Source: an uncultured Bacteroidales bacterium (GTDB taxonomy: Bacteria > Bacteroidota > Bacteroidia > Bacteroidales > F082). From it: 64,000 nucleotides of DNA. The DNA is taken from the NCBI GenBank assembly GCA_900317055.1, contig ONFF01000009.1, forward strand, positions 177,397-241,396, given 5' to 3'. Position numbers and translations under genes: made by a program. Below are positions 8,623-17,720 of this stretch, piece after piece (the stretch's first letter is position 1; every line of letters begins with the position of its first letter). The notes under the pieces were generated by a model that searched no databases, had not been told where the DNA came from, and saw nothing but the letters and a program-made list of their open reading frames with translations.

Positions 8623-10128
8623 TCAAATCTTTTTTCTCATTCGCCCCACAGGGATACCCAACTGTTCCCTATACTTTGCCACGGTTCGGCGGGCAATGGG
8701 GTAGCCTTTTTCTTTTAGGACGAACATGAGCTGCTCATCGGTCATGGGGTTGGCCTTATCCTCGTTTTCGACGGCATCCTTTAGGATTTTCTTGATTTCG
8801 CGGGTCGAGACTTCTTCGCCTTCTTCATTGGTGATGCCTTCGCTAAAGAAGAACTTCAGCAGGTGAGTGCCATAGGGTGTTTGCACATATTTGCTGTTGG
8901 CCACGCGTGAAATGGTGGAGATGTCGAGCCCCACTTTGTCGGCCACATCCTTTAGGATCATGGGCTTGAGTTGGGTCTCGTCTCCCGTCAAGAAGTATTC
9001 TTCTTGGATGTCGACGATGGCTTTCATCGTGATGTAGAGTGTGTTCTGCCTTTGGTTAATGGCGTCGATGAACCATTTGGCGGAGTCGATTTTCTGTTTC
9101 ACGAATTGAACGGCCTCCTGTTTGCTGCGGTTGTCCTTGCTGTTGGAGAACTCGTCCAGCATCTTCAAGTACGACTTGCTAACACGCAGTTCAGGAGCGT
9201 TGCGACCATCCAACGAAAGTTCCACCTTGCCGTCTCTGACATAGACGAAGAAGTCGGGCGTGATGTAATGGATGTTCTTGGTGCTGGAACTGGAGGCATC
9301 AGCAGGTTTTGGGTTGAGTTTGAGAATCTCATCTAGGGCGGCTTTTAGGTCGCGGTTGCTGACTTCGAGTTTCTTGGCGATTTTGTCGTAATGCTTCTTG
9401 GTGAACTCCTCGAAGAAATCCTTGACGATGGTCATGGCGAGGCTGTAGTCCTTGTGGAAAGGATTGTCCTCCTGAAGTCGTTTCAATTGAATGAGCAAGC
9501 ATTCCTGCAAGTCGCGGGCGGCGATGCCAGGAGGGTCGAGTTGTTGCACGATGCGGAGCACCTCTGAAACTTCTTCCTCAGTCGTGGAGACATTCATTGT
9601 GAATAGCATATCGTCGACGATGTTGGCGATGGGGCGGTTGAGGTAGCCGTTGTCGTCCAAGTTGCCGATGATGTATTGCCCGATTTCGAGTTGCTTTTCC
9701 GTCAGGTCGTGGTAGGCGAGTTGCTGGTTCAGGTAGTCTTGGAAGGTTTCCTCGTTAGCGATGGGGGCTTCGTAGTCGTCATCGTCGCCGCTGTAGTTGT
9801 TGGCTTGCAGCTTGTAGGAATAATCTTCCCGGTCTTCTTCCGAGAGGTAGTCGTTAATGTCGAACTCGTCGTCTTTGCTGAAGTTTATCTCGTCGTCGTT
9901 ATAGTCGTCATTTTCGCCGTTGTCGTCGGCGGGATCGTCAACGGTTGGCTCGTTCTCGTCATAGTCGCTGTCGTGAACATCTTCAAGGGCAGGGTTGATT
10001 TCCATCTCTTCCTTGATGCGTTGTTCGAGTTCGATTAATGGCAGCTGCAGCAGCTTCATCAGCTGGATTTGCTGCGGCGACAGCTTCAGCTCCTGTCGCT
10101 GGGTTTGAGTCAATCGTTGGTTGTTCAT
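8623..10128 (-). CDS. rpoN: RNA polymerase sigma-54 factor
   Basis: Sigma-54 directs RNA polymerase to -24/-12 promoters and needs an AAA+ activator. At 501 residues it has the full family plan: glutamine/leucine-rich region I (QRQELKLSPQQIQLMKLLQLP), a very acidic region II (about 45-120), the core-binding region, and a C-terminal RpoN box reading ARRTVAKYREQLGIP. No bacterial enhancer-binding activator is encoded in the window. The gene lies 85 bases after asnS on the same strand, with a short inverted repeat between them. Confidence 0.97.
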   Translation of the reverse strand: MNNQRLTQTQRQELKLSPQQIQLMKLLQLPLIELEQRIKEEMEINPALEDVHDSDYDENEPTVDDPADDNGENDDYNDDEINFSKDDEFDINDYLSEEDREDYSYKLQANNYSGDDDDYEAPIANEETFQDYLNQQLAYHDLTEKQLEIGQYIIGNLDDNGYLNRPIANIVDDMLFTMNVSTTEEEVSEVLRIVQQLDPPGIAARDLQECLLIQLKRLQEDNPFHKDYSLAMTIVKDFFEEFTKKHYDKIAKKLEVSNRDLKAALDEILKLNPKPADASSSSTKNIHYITPDFFVYVRDGKVELSLDGRNAPELRVSKSYLKMLDEFSNSKDNRSKQEAVQFVKQKIDSAKWFIDAINQRQNTLYITMKAIVDIQEEYFLTGDETQLKPMILKDVADKVGLDISTISRVANSKYVQTPYGTHLLKFFFSEGITNEEGEEVSTREIKKILKDAVENEDKANPMTDEQLMFVLKEKGYPIARRTVAKYREQLGIPVGRMRKKI

Positions 10129-10150
10129 CGTTTATTGAATTATGAATGCG

Positions 10151-10202
10151 GAATGCTGAATGCGGAATGCAGGTTTTGCCTTCAATTCATCATTCAGCAT
10201 TC
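10151..10202. repeat. GAATGCTGAAT inverted-repeat element, copy 1
   Basis: Arms GAATGCTGAAT (10151-10161) and ATTCAGCATTC (10192-10202), each embedded in partial tandem copies of the same motif. A related element lies at 58964-59018. It fills the gap between asnS and rpoN. Confidence 0.7.
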
Positions 10203-10213
10203 ATCATTCAGCA

Positions 10214-11653
10214 TTAATATAAGCAGTTCTTAGGTGTGCGTGGGAACGGGATGACGTCGCGGATGTTGGTCATGCCAGTGATGAAGAGGAGCAGACGCTC
10301 GAAGCCAAGGCCATAGCCAGAATGCGGCACCGAGCCGAAACGGCGGCTGTCGAGGTACCAGTTCATGGACTCCTCGGGGATGCCGACTTCGTGCATGCGG
10401 TCAAGGATCTTGCTGATATCGGTTTCACGCTCCGAGCCACCGATGATTTCACCGATGCCGGGGAAGAGTACATCCATGGCCCGGACAGTCTTGCCGTCTT
10501 CATTCTGTTTCATGTAGAAGGCCTTGATCTCTTTCGGGTAGTCAGTCAAGATGACAGGCTTCTTGAAGTGCTTCTCAACGAGGTAACGCTCGTGCTCCGA
10601 CTGCAGGTCGACGCCCCAGCCGTCAACGGGATATTGGAACTTGCCCTTCTTGTTGTAGTTGGAGTTGCGCAGAATTTCGATGGCCTCGGTGTAGGTCAGG
10701 CGCACGAACTCATGCTCAAGCACGAAGTGCAGCTTGCTGATAAGCTCCATCGACTTGTCTTCTTCCTTTTTGCCCTTCTCTTCGTCTTGCAGGCGCTTGC
10801 TGAGGAACTGGAGGTCGTCCATGTTGTTGTCCAAAGCATATTGGATCAAGTATTTCAGCATCTCCTCAGCGAGGTCCATGTTGTCGTTGATGTCGTAGAA
10901 AGCCATTTCCGGCTCAATCATCCAGAACTCGGCCAAGTGGCGTGTGGTGTTGGAGTTCTCTGCGCGGAAGGTGGGGCCGAATGTATAAATCTTGCCCAAT
11001 GCCGTGGCAGCCAACTCGCCTTCGAGCTGACCCGACACAGTGAGGTTGGTCGACTTGCCGAAGAAGTCTTGCTTGTAATCGACATTGCCTTGTTCGTCAC
11101 GAGGCGGGTTGTTGAGGTCGAGGGTGGTCACTTGGAACATCTCGCCTGCGCCTTCAGCATCGGAGGCGGTGATTAATGGCGTGTGGATATTATAGAAGCC
11201 TCGCTCGGTGAAGAACTTGTGGATGGCAAATACCATGGCATGACGCAGACGCATCACGGCGCCGAAGGTGTTGGTGCGGAAACGCAGGTGGGCGATGTCG
11301 CGCAGGAACTCCAACGAGTGTTTCTTGGGTTGCAACGGATATTCATCGGGGTTGGCGGGACCGAACAGGCCAATCTCCTTCACGGAGAGCTCCACGGCTT
11401 GTCCGCTACCCATTGATGCGACCAAAACACCCTTGGCCCAAAGGGATGCACCGGCATGCATGAGTGCCAGTTTTTCTTCGGGGATGACGTTCAGGTCGAT
11501 GACCAATTGTAGGTTATTGATGGTTGAGCCGTCGTTGAGGGCGATGAAGGCCACATTCTTGCTGCCGCGCTTGTTGCGCACCCAGCCCATTACAGTAATC
11601 TCATTGTCAGAGGCTTGCATCTGCAAGGCTTGCTTGATTTCAACTCTTTTCAT
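10214..11653 (-). CDS. asnS: Asparaginyl-tRNA synthetase
   Basis: Class IIb aminoacyl-tRNA synthetase charging tRNA-Asn, 479 residues (usual length about 465). An N-terminal OB-fold anticodon-binding domain (about 1-110, [22 protein letters not shown]) is followed by the catalytic domain with motif 2 ([22 protein letters not shown]) and motif 3 ([15 protein letters not shown]), ending [11 protein letters not shown]. The [15 protein letters not shown] block separates it from AspRS. It has its own promoter box upstream, divergent from the DAHP synthase gene, and rpoN follows. Confidence 0.97.
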   Translation of the reverse strand: MKRVEIKQALQMQASDNEITVMGWVRNKRGSKNVAFIALNDGSTINNLQLVIDLNVIPEEKLALMHAGASLWAKGVLVASMGSGQAVELSVKEIGLFGPANPDEYPLQPKKHSLEFLRDIAHLRFRTNTFGAVMRLRHAMVFAIHKFFTERGFYNIHTPLITASDAEGAGEMFQVTTLDLNNPPRDEQGNVDYKQDFFGKSTNLTVSGQLEGELAATALGKIYTFGPTFRAENSNTTRHLAEFWMIEPEMAFYDINDNMDLAEEMLKYLIQYALDNNMDDLQFLSKRLQDEEKGKKEEDKSMELISKLHFVLEHEFVRLTYTEAIEILRNSNYNKKGKFQYPVDGWGVDLQSEHERYLVEKHFKKPVILTDYPKEIKAFYMKQNEDGKTVRAMDVLFPGIGEIIGGSERETDISKILDRMHEVGIPEESMNWYLDSRRFGSVPHSGYGLGFERLLLFITGMTNIRDVIPFPRTPKNCLY

Positions 11654-11693
11654 TGTATGATGTTATTCTTTGTTGCGTATTATAAATAATGTG

Positions 11694-11701
11694 CAAAGTT
11701 A
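11694..11701 (-). promoter_or_regulatory. -7 box of the asnS promoter
   Basis: Minus-strand TAACTTTG, perfect TAnnTTTG match, 40 bases before the asnS ATG and divergent from the promoter at 11734. Confidence 0.65.
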
Positions 11702-11733
11702 CAAAAAAATGCAATGCAGGTTTGAAAATGTTG

Positions 11734-11741
11734 TACTTTTG
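11734..11741 (+). promoter_or_regulatory. -7 box of the DAHP synthase promoter
   Basis: TACTTTTG, perfect TAnnTTTG match, only 8 bases before the ATG, so the mRNA must be leaderless or nearly so. Confidence 0.65.
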
Positions 11742-11749
11742 CAAACATT

Positions 11750-12817
11750 ATGGCCAATATTTACACACAGTTGTCCACACCTTTCGTTATCGCCGGTCCC
11801 TGTAGCGTAGAATCTGAAGATCAGATAATATCCACGGCGCAAGCCTTGGCGCAAATCCCTGAGGTGAAGATGCTGCGCGGCGGCATCTGGAAGCCGCGTA
11901 CCCGCCCCGATGCCTTCGAGGGCAGGGGAAAGCAGGGTCTTGTCTGGCTCCGAGAAGCGAAACTGGAGACGGGTTTGCCTATCGCCACCGAGGTAGCCAC
12001 GCCCGAGCATGTCGAGTTGGCGTTGAAATACGAAGTCGATGCTTTGTGGATAGGTGCACGCACGGTGGTCAATCCCTTCTCGGTCCAGCAGCTGGCTGAT
12101 GCGATGTGTGGCACCGACATCCCCGTGTTCATCAAAAACCCCGTCTCGCCCGACTTGAACCTATGGATGGGTGCCTTCGAACGCTTCCAAAAGGCTGGCT
12201 TGACCCAATTGGCAGCCATTCATCGTGGCTTTGCATATTATAAGGAAACGCCTTACCGCAATTATCCCATGTGGGAAATTCCCATCGAGTTGACACGGCG
12301 TTTGAATGTGCCGCTCATCACTGATGTGAGCCACATCTGCGGCAATCGTGAACTGTTGCAATCCACTGCGCAGAAGGCCCTTGACCTCGCCACCGATGGA
12401 TTAATGATAGAGTGTCACATCAATCCTGATGCCGCCTTGACTGATGCCAAGCAGCAGATCACGCCCGAAGAGTTGAAACAATTACTAACCAGCTTGACCT
12501 TCCGTTCCAAACAGTCATGTAATGTGGAGCGCGACCTCGCTGGTCTTCGTGGCGAGATTGACGACATCGACAGCGAATTGTTGCAGCTGTTGGCACGTCG
12601 CATGGAGGTCAGTGCGCAGATTGGCGAATATAAGAAGCGCAACAATGTCACTGTGGTGCAGATTGACCGCTGGAAGAAGATTCTCGCCGACCATGTGGCC
12701 ACAGGTGAGGAGATGGGTTTGTCGCCCATATTAATTAATAAGGTGTTTGAAGCCATCCATCAGGCATCCATTGAGCGGCAGGGTCGCATCATGGAAAATG
12801 AGGAAGATTCCCATTAA
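11750..12817 (+). CDS. Bifunctional DAHP synthase / chorismate mutase
   Basis: Joins two steps of aromatic amino-acid synthesis: condensation of phosphoenolpyruvate with erythrose 4-phosphate, and chorismate to prephenate. 355 residues. Residues 1-255 are the KdsA-like DAHP synthase barrel (FVIAGPCSVES, RGGIWKPRTRPDAFEG, TEVATPEHVE, FIKNPVSPDLN). From about 265 an AroQ-type mutase helix bundle follows (RDLAGLRGEIDDIDSELLQLLARRM), ending QASIERQGRIM. The fusion may allow feedback control of the first step by the mutase domain, as known for this fusion type. The stop overlaps that of the convergent lipoprotein gene. Confidence 0.95.
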   Translation: MANIYTQLSTPFVIAGPCSVESEDQIISTAQALAQIPEVKMLRGGIWKPRTRPDAFEGRGKQGLVWLREAKLETGLPIATEVATPEHVELALKYEVDALWIGARTVVNPFSVQQLADAMCGTDIPVFIKNPVSPDLNLWMGAFERFQKAGLTQLAAIHRGFAYYKETPYRNYPMWEIPIELTRRLNVPLITDVSHICGNRELLQSTAQKALDLATDGLMIECHINPDAALTDAKQQITPEELKQLLTSLTFRSKQSCNVERDLAGLRGEIDDIDSELLQLLARRMEVSAQIGEYKKRNNVTVVQIDRWKKILADHVATGEEMGLSPILINKVFEAIHQASIERQGRIMENEEDSH

Positions 12818-13320
12818 TTGTAAATCGTCAGTTTGCTCCCGTCGAAGGTGGTGTGATACTGGATCAAATTATATACCGGTGTGCCATCTGTGGGAAAACT
12901 AGGAATCATGTCAGGCTCTCGAATGATAATCTGACCATTCAGAATGTTATAATAAGCGTTGTTGCAGCGGTCAACGACAAAAGGATAATCCACAATCATT
13001 CTTGTGGTGTTGCCTTGGCTGTCGGTGCAAGCGTCGGGTTCGTTGGGCGGTATACGGTCGTAGGCGGCAAAAGTGTCGTTAAGGTTGTCGGCATCGGGTC
13101 TGTGGAAAACAATGATGCCGCGACTTGTGCTTTCTATCTCGGATGTGATATATTCCCAGCCACCTATGGTATGTAGGTTCTGATACTGTATCTGGTTGGG
13201 GTAAATCGTGATAGGGTTGGGCAGAATCGGTCTGTTGGGGTTTTCTGAGTATTTCGTGCAGCCGTGCAGTAGGGGCAGGGCGCATATTAATATTAATAGG
13301 TGTAGTTTTGCGTTTTTCAT
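12814..13320 (-). CDS. Lipoprotein, possibly a Rieske-fold relative without iron ligands
   Basis: A 168-residue lipoprotein with lipobox LLHGC (Cys21). The mature part runs GIIVFHRPDADNLNDTFAAYDRIPP..., then FVVDRCNNAYYNILNGQII..., then a terminal YHTTFDGSKLTIYN. This layout resembles small Rieske-like lipoproteins of Bacteroidota (AYDR-x-C, then V-D-CPxCGSxF-x-LNG), but no CxH/CxxH pairs remain, so a [2Fe-2S] cluster is unlikely. The Rieske relation is my inference from motif order. The gene is convergent with the DAHP synthase gene, stops overlapping. Confidence 0.75.
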   Translation of the reverse strand: MKNAKLHLLILICALPLLHGCTKYSENPNRPILPNPITIYPNQIQYQNLHTIGGWEYITSEIESTSRGIIVFHRPDADNLNDTFAAYDRIPPNEPDACTDSQGNTTRMIVDYPFVVDRCNNAYYNILNGQIIIREPDMIPSFPTDGTPVYNLIQYHTTFDGSKLTIYN

Positions 13321-13375
13321 GACAGCAAAGAAACGCTTTTTTTCGCGAAATAGTACCCTAATGATGGAAAAATAT

Positions 13376-13383
13376 TACATTTG
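13376..13383 (+). promoter_or_regulatory. -7 box of the small basic lipoprotein gene
   Basis: TACATTTG, perfect TAnnTTTG match, 18 bases before the ATG. Confidence 0.6.
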
Positions 13384-13401
13384 CATGCAAAATAGTTAGT
13401 C

Positions 13402-13662
13402 ATGAAGAAGCGAATCCGTATAGTTGTCTATCTGTTGGCTTTGCTTTTGCTGTTGGGTTCGTGTGCCTCGTCTCGTTCGCGAGCCATGCGAAAAGCTGAG
13501 CGTCAGTTGGAGCAGCAGGAGAAGCAGTCCAAAAAGCAGTATGATAAGGCCAAGACGACCCATTACAAGCGTCAGGCGAAAAAAACCAAGCGCATGATGC
13601 AGAAAGACAAGCGTCGTGCCGAGCGGATGCGGCGTCGACAGCGCAGTAATCCGTTCTTTTGA
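13402..13662 (+). CDS. Small, highly basic lipoprotein
   Basis: An 86-residue protein with a clear lipoprotein leader (lipobox LGSC, Cys21). The mature part is almost all charged and helical: runs of Lys, Arg, Gln and Glu such as KAERQLEQQEKQSKKQ and MRRRQRSNPFF. It probably forms a single helix or binds acidic polymer, but function is unknown. A 250-base gap follows. It is AT-rich with no gene, and its only recognisable signal is the promoter of the receptor operon near its end. Confidence 0.8.
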   Translation: MKKRIRIVVYLLALLLLLGSCASSRSRAMRKAERQLEQQEKQSKKQYDKAKTTHYKRQAKKTKRMMQKDKRRAERMRRRQRSNPFF

Positions 13663-13845
13663 ACCTGAAATGAGCGAGAAATGGGTATAGAAGCTAAAAA
13701 ACGCGATTGAAGCGGTAAAAAATCTTATTGAAATGAATTTTTCCAAATGTCTGAAAATCAAAAATATAAACAACTGAAACTGAAATTCGGAAAGAAAAAA
13801 ATGCGAAAAACGCATATTTTTCTTGCGTACTTTGAAATAAGGTTG

Positions 13846-13853
13846 TAATTTTG
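13846..13853 (+). promoter_or_regulatory. -7 box of the receptor/cargo/PorV-like operon
   Basis: TAATTTTG, perfect TAnnTTTG match; a TTG about 20 bases upstream could be the -33 element. The leader to the ATG is about 55 bases. Confidence 0.6.
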
Positions 13854-13912
13854 ACGACTTTTAATGCACTATTATGCACCAAACAAAGTAGTATTACATA
13901 AAATTACAAGGT

Positions 13913-16900
13913 ATGTTTAAAAATTTACTAATGACCCTTGCCATCGTCCTGGCCACCTGCACGATGACCATGGCACAAGCGCAAGGAAGACTCAAAGGCA
14001 AGATTACCGATGACACAGGAGAAACGGTACCATTTGCAAACGTCATTGTTGAAAAAGGCGGAACACAAGTGGGAGGTACATCTTCTGACTTTGACGGTAA
14101 TTATGACATCAACCCGATTCCTCCGGGAACGTATGACCTCAAGGCGAGCTGTATTGGCTACAATGCCTTCGTTGTGAAGAACATTGTTATTCCTGCCAAC
14201 AAGATCACCTTCTACGACATCAAGATGGCCAGTGGAGCTATTAACATTGGTGAAGTCACTGTTGTCGACTACGAGATTCCTTTGATTTCAAAGGATAACA
14301 CTACGCAAGGTGCCTCCATTACCTCCGAGGAAATCGCCAAGTTGCCGGTGCGTTCGGCAGAAGGCGTTGCCGCCAGTGTTGGTGGTGTGTTCTCGCAAGA
14401 CGGTGAGGTCGGTTCCATCCGTGGTTCCCGTGAAGGCGCCGTCTACTACATCGACGGTGTGAAAGTTATCGGTAGTACGAGCGTGCCTCAAAGCGCCATC
14501 GACCAGGTCGATGTTATCTTGGGCGGTACGCCTGCCATGTATGGTGACGCCATGGGTGGTATCATCAACATGACCACTAAGGGCCCCAGCCGTACATGGG
14601 GTGGCGGTATCGAAGCCGAGTATTCGGTTGACGGTTACGGCCACGGCCGCTTGGGTGGTAGCTTGCAAGGACCGCTCATCAAGAGCAAGAAGAACGACCA
14701 GGAAGCCCTCCTCGGTTTCTTTCTCGCTTTTGATATCACGCACAACAAGTATGGCTATAGTTCAGCTGTGGGTTACTGGCGTGCTAAAGACGAGTACATG
14801 GAAAAGATCAGAACTAACCCTCTGACTATTGGTATCGGTACCAATGCCACCGCTGCTTACACGCAGAGAGACGACCTGTTCCAAACTCGTTTCCTCAACA
14901 ACACGACCAACCAAAGCGTTAACTTGACGGGTAAGATTGACGTTCGTACGGGTAAGACCACCAACCTCACCATTGGTGGATCAATGGTTTTGAGCGGTGG
15001 TCACTATGCCAGTGGCCGCAGCCAGTACTACTTCAACACAGACAAAAACTATCTGTCCAAATCGGGTACCTATCGTGGTTATATCCGCTTTACCCAACGT
15101 TTCCAGAGCGACCCCAATAGCACTTCGTTGATTTCCAATGTGTATTACAGCATCCAGGCCGACTATTCTCGCTTCACTAGCGAATCGGGCGACCCCGACT
15201 TGTGGAACAACATCTTTGCATACGGCAACTTGGGTAAGTTCACCACCTACAGAGCTCCTAACGCCCACTTCCAGACGACAGCTGTCGACTCAGTGTTGGT
15301 CAACGGCCAATACAAGAACCTCAGCAATGTGTTCGTGTTGGATAACTACTACGACACCTTGGTGACCTTCAAACCTTCCAACTTCAACCCCGATTTGGCC
15401 ACCTACGCCAACAATTATTTCGATCTGTATAAGGAGTATGGTTCAGTGGGTTATTATAACAACCTCTCCAACATCATCCTGAACAATGGTTTGATCAATG
15501 GTATGTCACCCAGCTATGTGTATGGTATGTATGCAGTGCCTGGTACCATCCAAGATTCTTACGGCAAGGCTGTCAACGACCAAATTGCAGTGAATGTCAA
15601 CGGTTCTATGACCCTTGGCAGAGGCGACAACTCTCACGATATCAAGTTGGGCTTCCAGTACGAGCAACAAAACAACTCGCAGATGTCGTTTAGCTCCAAC
15701 TACTGGACGCTGATGCGCGACATGACCAACTTCCACATCAGAGAGCTCGATATGGAACATCCTTTTGCCAACTCGGTTGATGGCCATGTTGATACAGTGC
15801 TTTTCCACAGACTGTATGACGAAACCACTCAGTACACCTTCGACGCCCGCTTGCGTCAGGCCATGGGTCTGCCAGTGGATGGCACAGAGTGGATTCTGAT
15901 CGATACCTACGATTTCGATAACAATACCATTAAATATTACGATGAAAACGGTAAGATGAGAACCGGTAAGGTTGAAGGCGGCCTTGACATGAGCATGTTT
16001 GGTGCCGATGAGCTGACCCGCGACGGTAACTTCTCGGTCTACTATTATGGCTACAGCTACGATGGCCATACCAAGTATTCACTGACCGAACGTCCTTCGC
16101 TCAACGATTTCTTCAACCATCAGGATTCGGAAAAGGTCTTCGACCGCCCGATTGGTGCTCAACAGCCCATCTATATGGCTGGTTACCTCCAAGACAAGTT
16201 CGCATTCAAAGACCTGATCTTCAACATCGGTGTCCGTGTCGACCGTTTCGACGCCAACCAACAGGTGCTGAAAGACCCGTATGTGCTGTACGACTTCCAT
16301 ACCGTTGGCGACATTAAGAGCGCTATCAAGAACAACCAATTGAACGAAGAGAACTATGGCTTCGCCGGTCTTGCATCTAGCATTTATGTCCCCGACAACA
16401 TTGGTGATGATTATGTTCCTTACGTGAATAAGATCAGCGAAATCACTGAAATCGTTGGTTATCGTTCGGGCAACACTTGGTACAACGCGGAAGGTGTTGA
16501 AATTGCCAACCCCGAAGTCCTCGACATGGGTACTGGTGTTACGCCTTGGATCAAGAAACAATATATTGAAAAAGAGAAGCAAGTGGTTGACATCAACTCC
16601 TTCAAGGACTACGATCCCGCTTGGAGCATCATGCCTCGTATCTCCTTCTCCTTCCCGATTTCCGATGAAGCTTTGTTCTTCGCTCACTACGATGTGTTGA
16701 CGCAGCGTCCTACCAGTGCCTACTACTGCAGCCCGCTGTACTACTACCGTTTCACCGACCTCTCGGGTACGGTTGCCAACCCCAACCTGAAGCCTTCGCA
16801 GACCATCGAGTACGAACTCGGTTTCACCCAGAAGGTGACCAACACTTCGTCAATGACGATTTCGGCTTACTACCACGAGTTGCGTAACATGATCCAGATG

Positions 16901-17683
16901 TACCGTTTCAACGGTGCTTTCCCCAAGGGCTACAACTCATTCAGCAACCTCGACTTCGGTACTGTCAAGGGTTTGACTGCCAGCTACGACATGCGTCGTA
17001 CGAAGAACGCTCGTATTCGTGCCAGCTACACCTTGCAGTTTGCCGACATGACTGGTTCTTCAACCTCCACGGCTGCCGCTCTGATTGCCGCTGGTGTGCC
17101 TAACCTGAGATCCACCTTCCCGACCAATGCCGACCGTCGTCACAGCTTCAACTTGACACTCGACTATCGTTACAGCAGTGGTAAGGACTATGATGGCCCC
17201 ACCATTAAGGGTCACCAGATCCTTTCCAACACTGGTTTTGCTTTGCAAGTCAATGGTGGTTCGGGTACGCCTTTCACCGCTGCCCGTAAGGTTTCGTCAC
17301 CCATCTCGGCCAGCAACAATTTGCTCCAAGGTACCTACAACGGTTCCCGTATTCCTGCTTCGTTCCGTTTCGACCTCCGCGTCGACAAGGACTTCGATTT
17401 CACCATTGGTGGCAAGGAAGAAGGCAAGAAGGGCCGCGAGGCTTTCGTGAATGTGTATCTGCAAGTGCTGAACCTGCTCAATTCGAAGAACATTACCAAT
17501 GTGTATAACGCTACTGGTAATCCCGATGACGATGGTTACCTCTCAGCACCTGAATGGCAAAATGAAATCAACAGCCAAATTGACCCGCAGGCTTACATCC
17601 AAATGTATGAGCTCTACGTCAACAGTGGCGGCAACTATTCAATGCCTCGTCACATCAGAGTTGGTTTGAGCTTCAATTTCTAA
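13913..17683 (+). CDS. TonB-dependent receptor with carboxypeptidase-regulatory domain
   Basis: Outer-membrane receptor of 1256 residues. Signal peptide to about 22; carboxypeptidase-regulatory-like domain about 26-113 (GRLKGKITDDTGETVPFANVIVE...GNYDINPIPPGTYDLKASCIGY); plug about 130-230 (VRSAEGVAASVGGVFSQ, SIRGSREGAVYYIDGVKV, DVILGGTPAMYGDAMGGIINM); then a beta-barrel that ends in aromatic SFNF. It is the first gene of an operon with a giant secreted protein (37 bases on) and a PorV-like barrel (36 bases further). No SusD partner is present, so a SusCD glycan importer is unlikely. It may act with the cargo in surface assembly or in uptake of its ligand. Codon use (GGT, CGT, AAC) suggests high expression. 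Confidence 0.93.
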   Translation: MFKNLLMTLAIVLATCTMTMAQAQGRLKGKITDDTGETVPFANVIVEKGGTQVGGTSSDFDGNYDINPIPPGTYDLKASCIGYNAFVVKNIVIPANKITFYDIKMASGAINIGEVTVVDYEIPLISKDNTTQGASITSEEIAKLPVRSAEGVAASVGGVFSQDGEVGSIRGSREGAVYYIDGVKVIGSTSVPQSAIDQVDVILGGTPAMYGDAMGGIINMTTKGPSRTWGGGIEAEYSVDGYGHGRLGGSLQGPLIKSKKNDQEALLGFFLAFDITHNKYGYSSAVGYWRAKDEYMEKIRTNPLTIGIGTNATAAYTQRDDLFQTRFLNNTTNQSVNLTGKIDVRTGKTTNLTIGGSMVLSGGHYASGRSQYYFNTDKNYLSKSGTYRGYIRFTQRFQSDPNSTSLISNVYYSIQADYSRFTSESGDPDLWNNIFAYGNLGKFTTYRAPNAHFQTTAVDSVLVNGQYKNLSNVFVLDNYYDTLVTFKPSNFNPDLATYANNYFDLYKEYGSVGYYNNLSNIILNNGLINGMSPSYVYGMYAVPGTIQDSYGKAVNDQIAVNVNGSMTLGRGDNSHDIKLGFQYEQQNNSQMSFSSNYWTLMRDMTNFHIRELDMEHPFANSVDGHVDTVLFHRLYDETTQYTFDARLRQAMGLPVDGTEWILIDTYDFDNNTIKYYDENGKMRTGKVEGGLDMSMFGADELTRDGNFSVYYYGYSYDGHTKYSLTERPSLNDFFNHQDSEKVFDRPIGAQQPIYMAGYLQDKFAFKDLIFNIGVRVDRFDANQQVLKDPYVLYDFHTVGDIKSAIKNNQLNEENYGFAGLASSIYVPDNIGDDYVPYVNKISEITEIVGYRSGNTWYNAEGVEIANPEVLDMGTGVTPWIKKQYIEKEKQVVDINSFKDYDPAWSIMPRISFSFPISDEALFFAHYDVLTQRPTSAYYCSPLYYYRFTDLSGTVANPNLKPSQTIEYELGFTQKVTNTSSMTISAYYHELRNMIQMYRFNGAFPKGYNSFSNLDFGTVKGLTASYDMRRTKNARIRASYTLQFADMTGSSTSTAAALIAAGVPNLRSTFPTNADRRHSFNLTLDYRYSSGKDYDGPTIKGHQILSNTGFALQVNGGSGTPFTAARKVSSPISASNNLLQGTYNGSRIPASFRFDLRVDKDFDFTIGGKEEGKKGREAFVNVYLQVLNLLNSKNITNVYNATGNPDDDGYLSAPEWQNEINSQIDPQAYIQMYELYVNSGGNYSMPRHIRVGLSFNF

Positions 17684-17720
17684 TAGGAGAGACTATTCAT
17701 AACGAAAAATTACTAGTATT

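Noticed and set aside
10322-11176. Plus-strand frame of 284 codons
   Set aside because: Antisense of asnS, whose class II motifs are intact on the minus strand.
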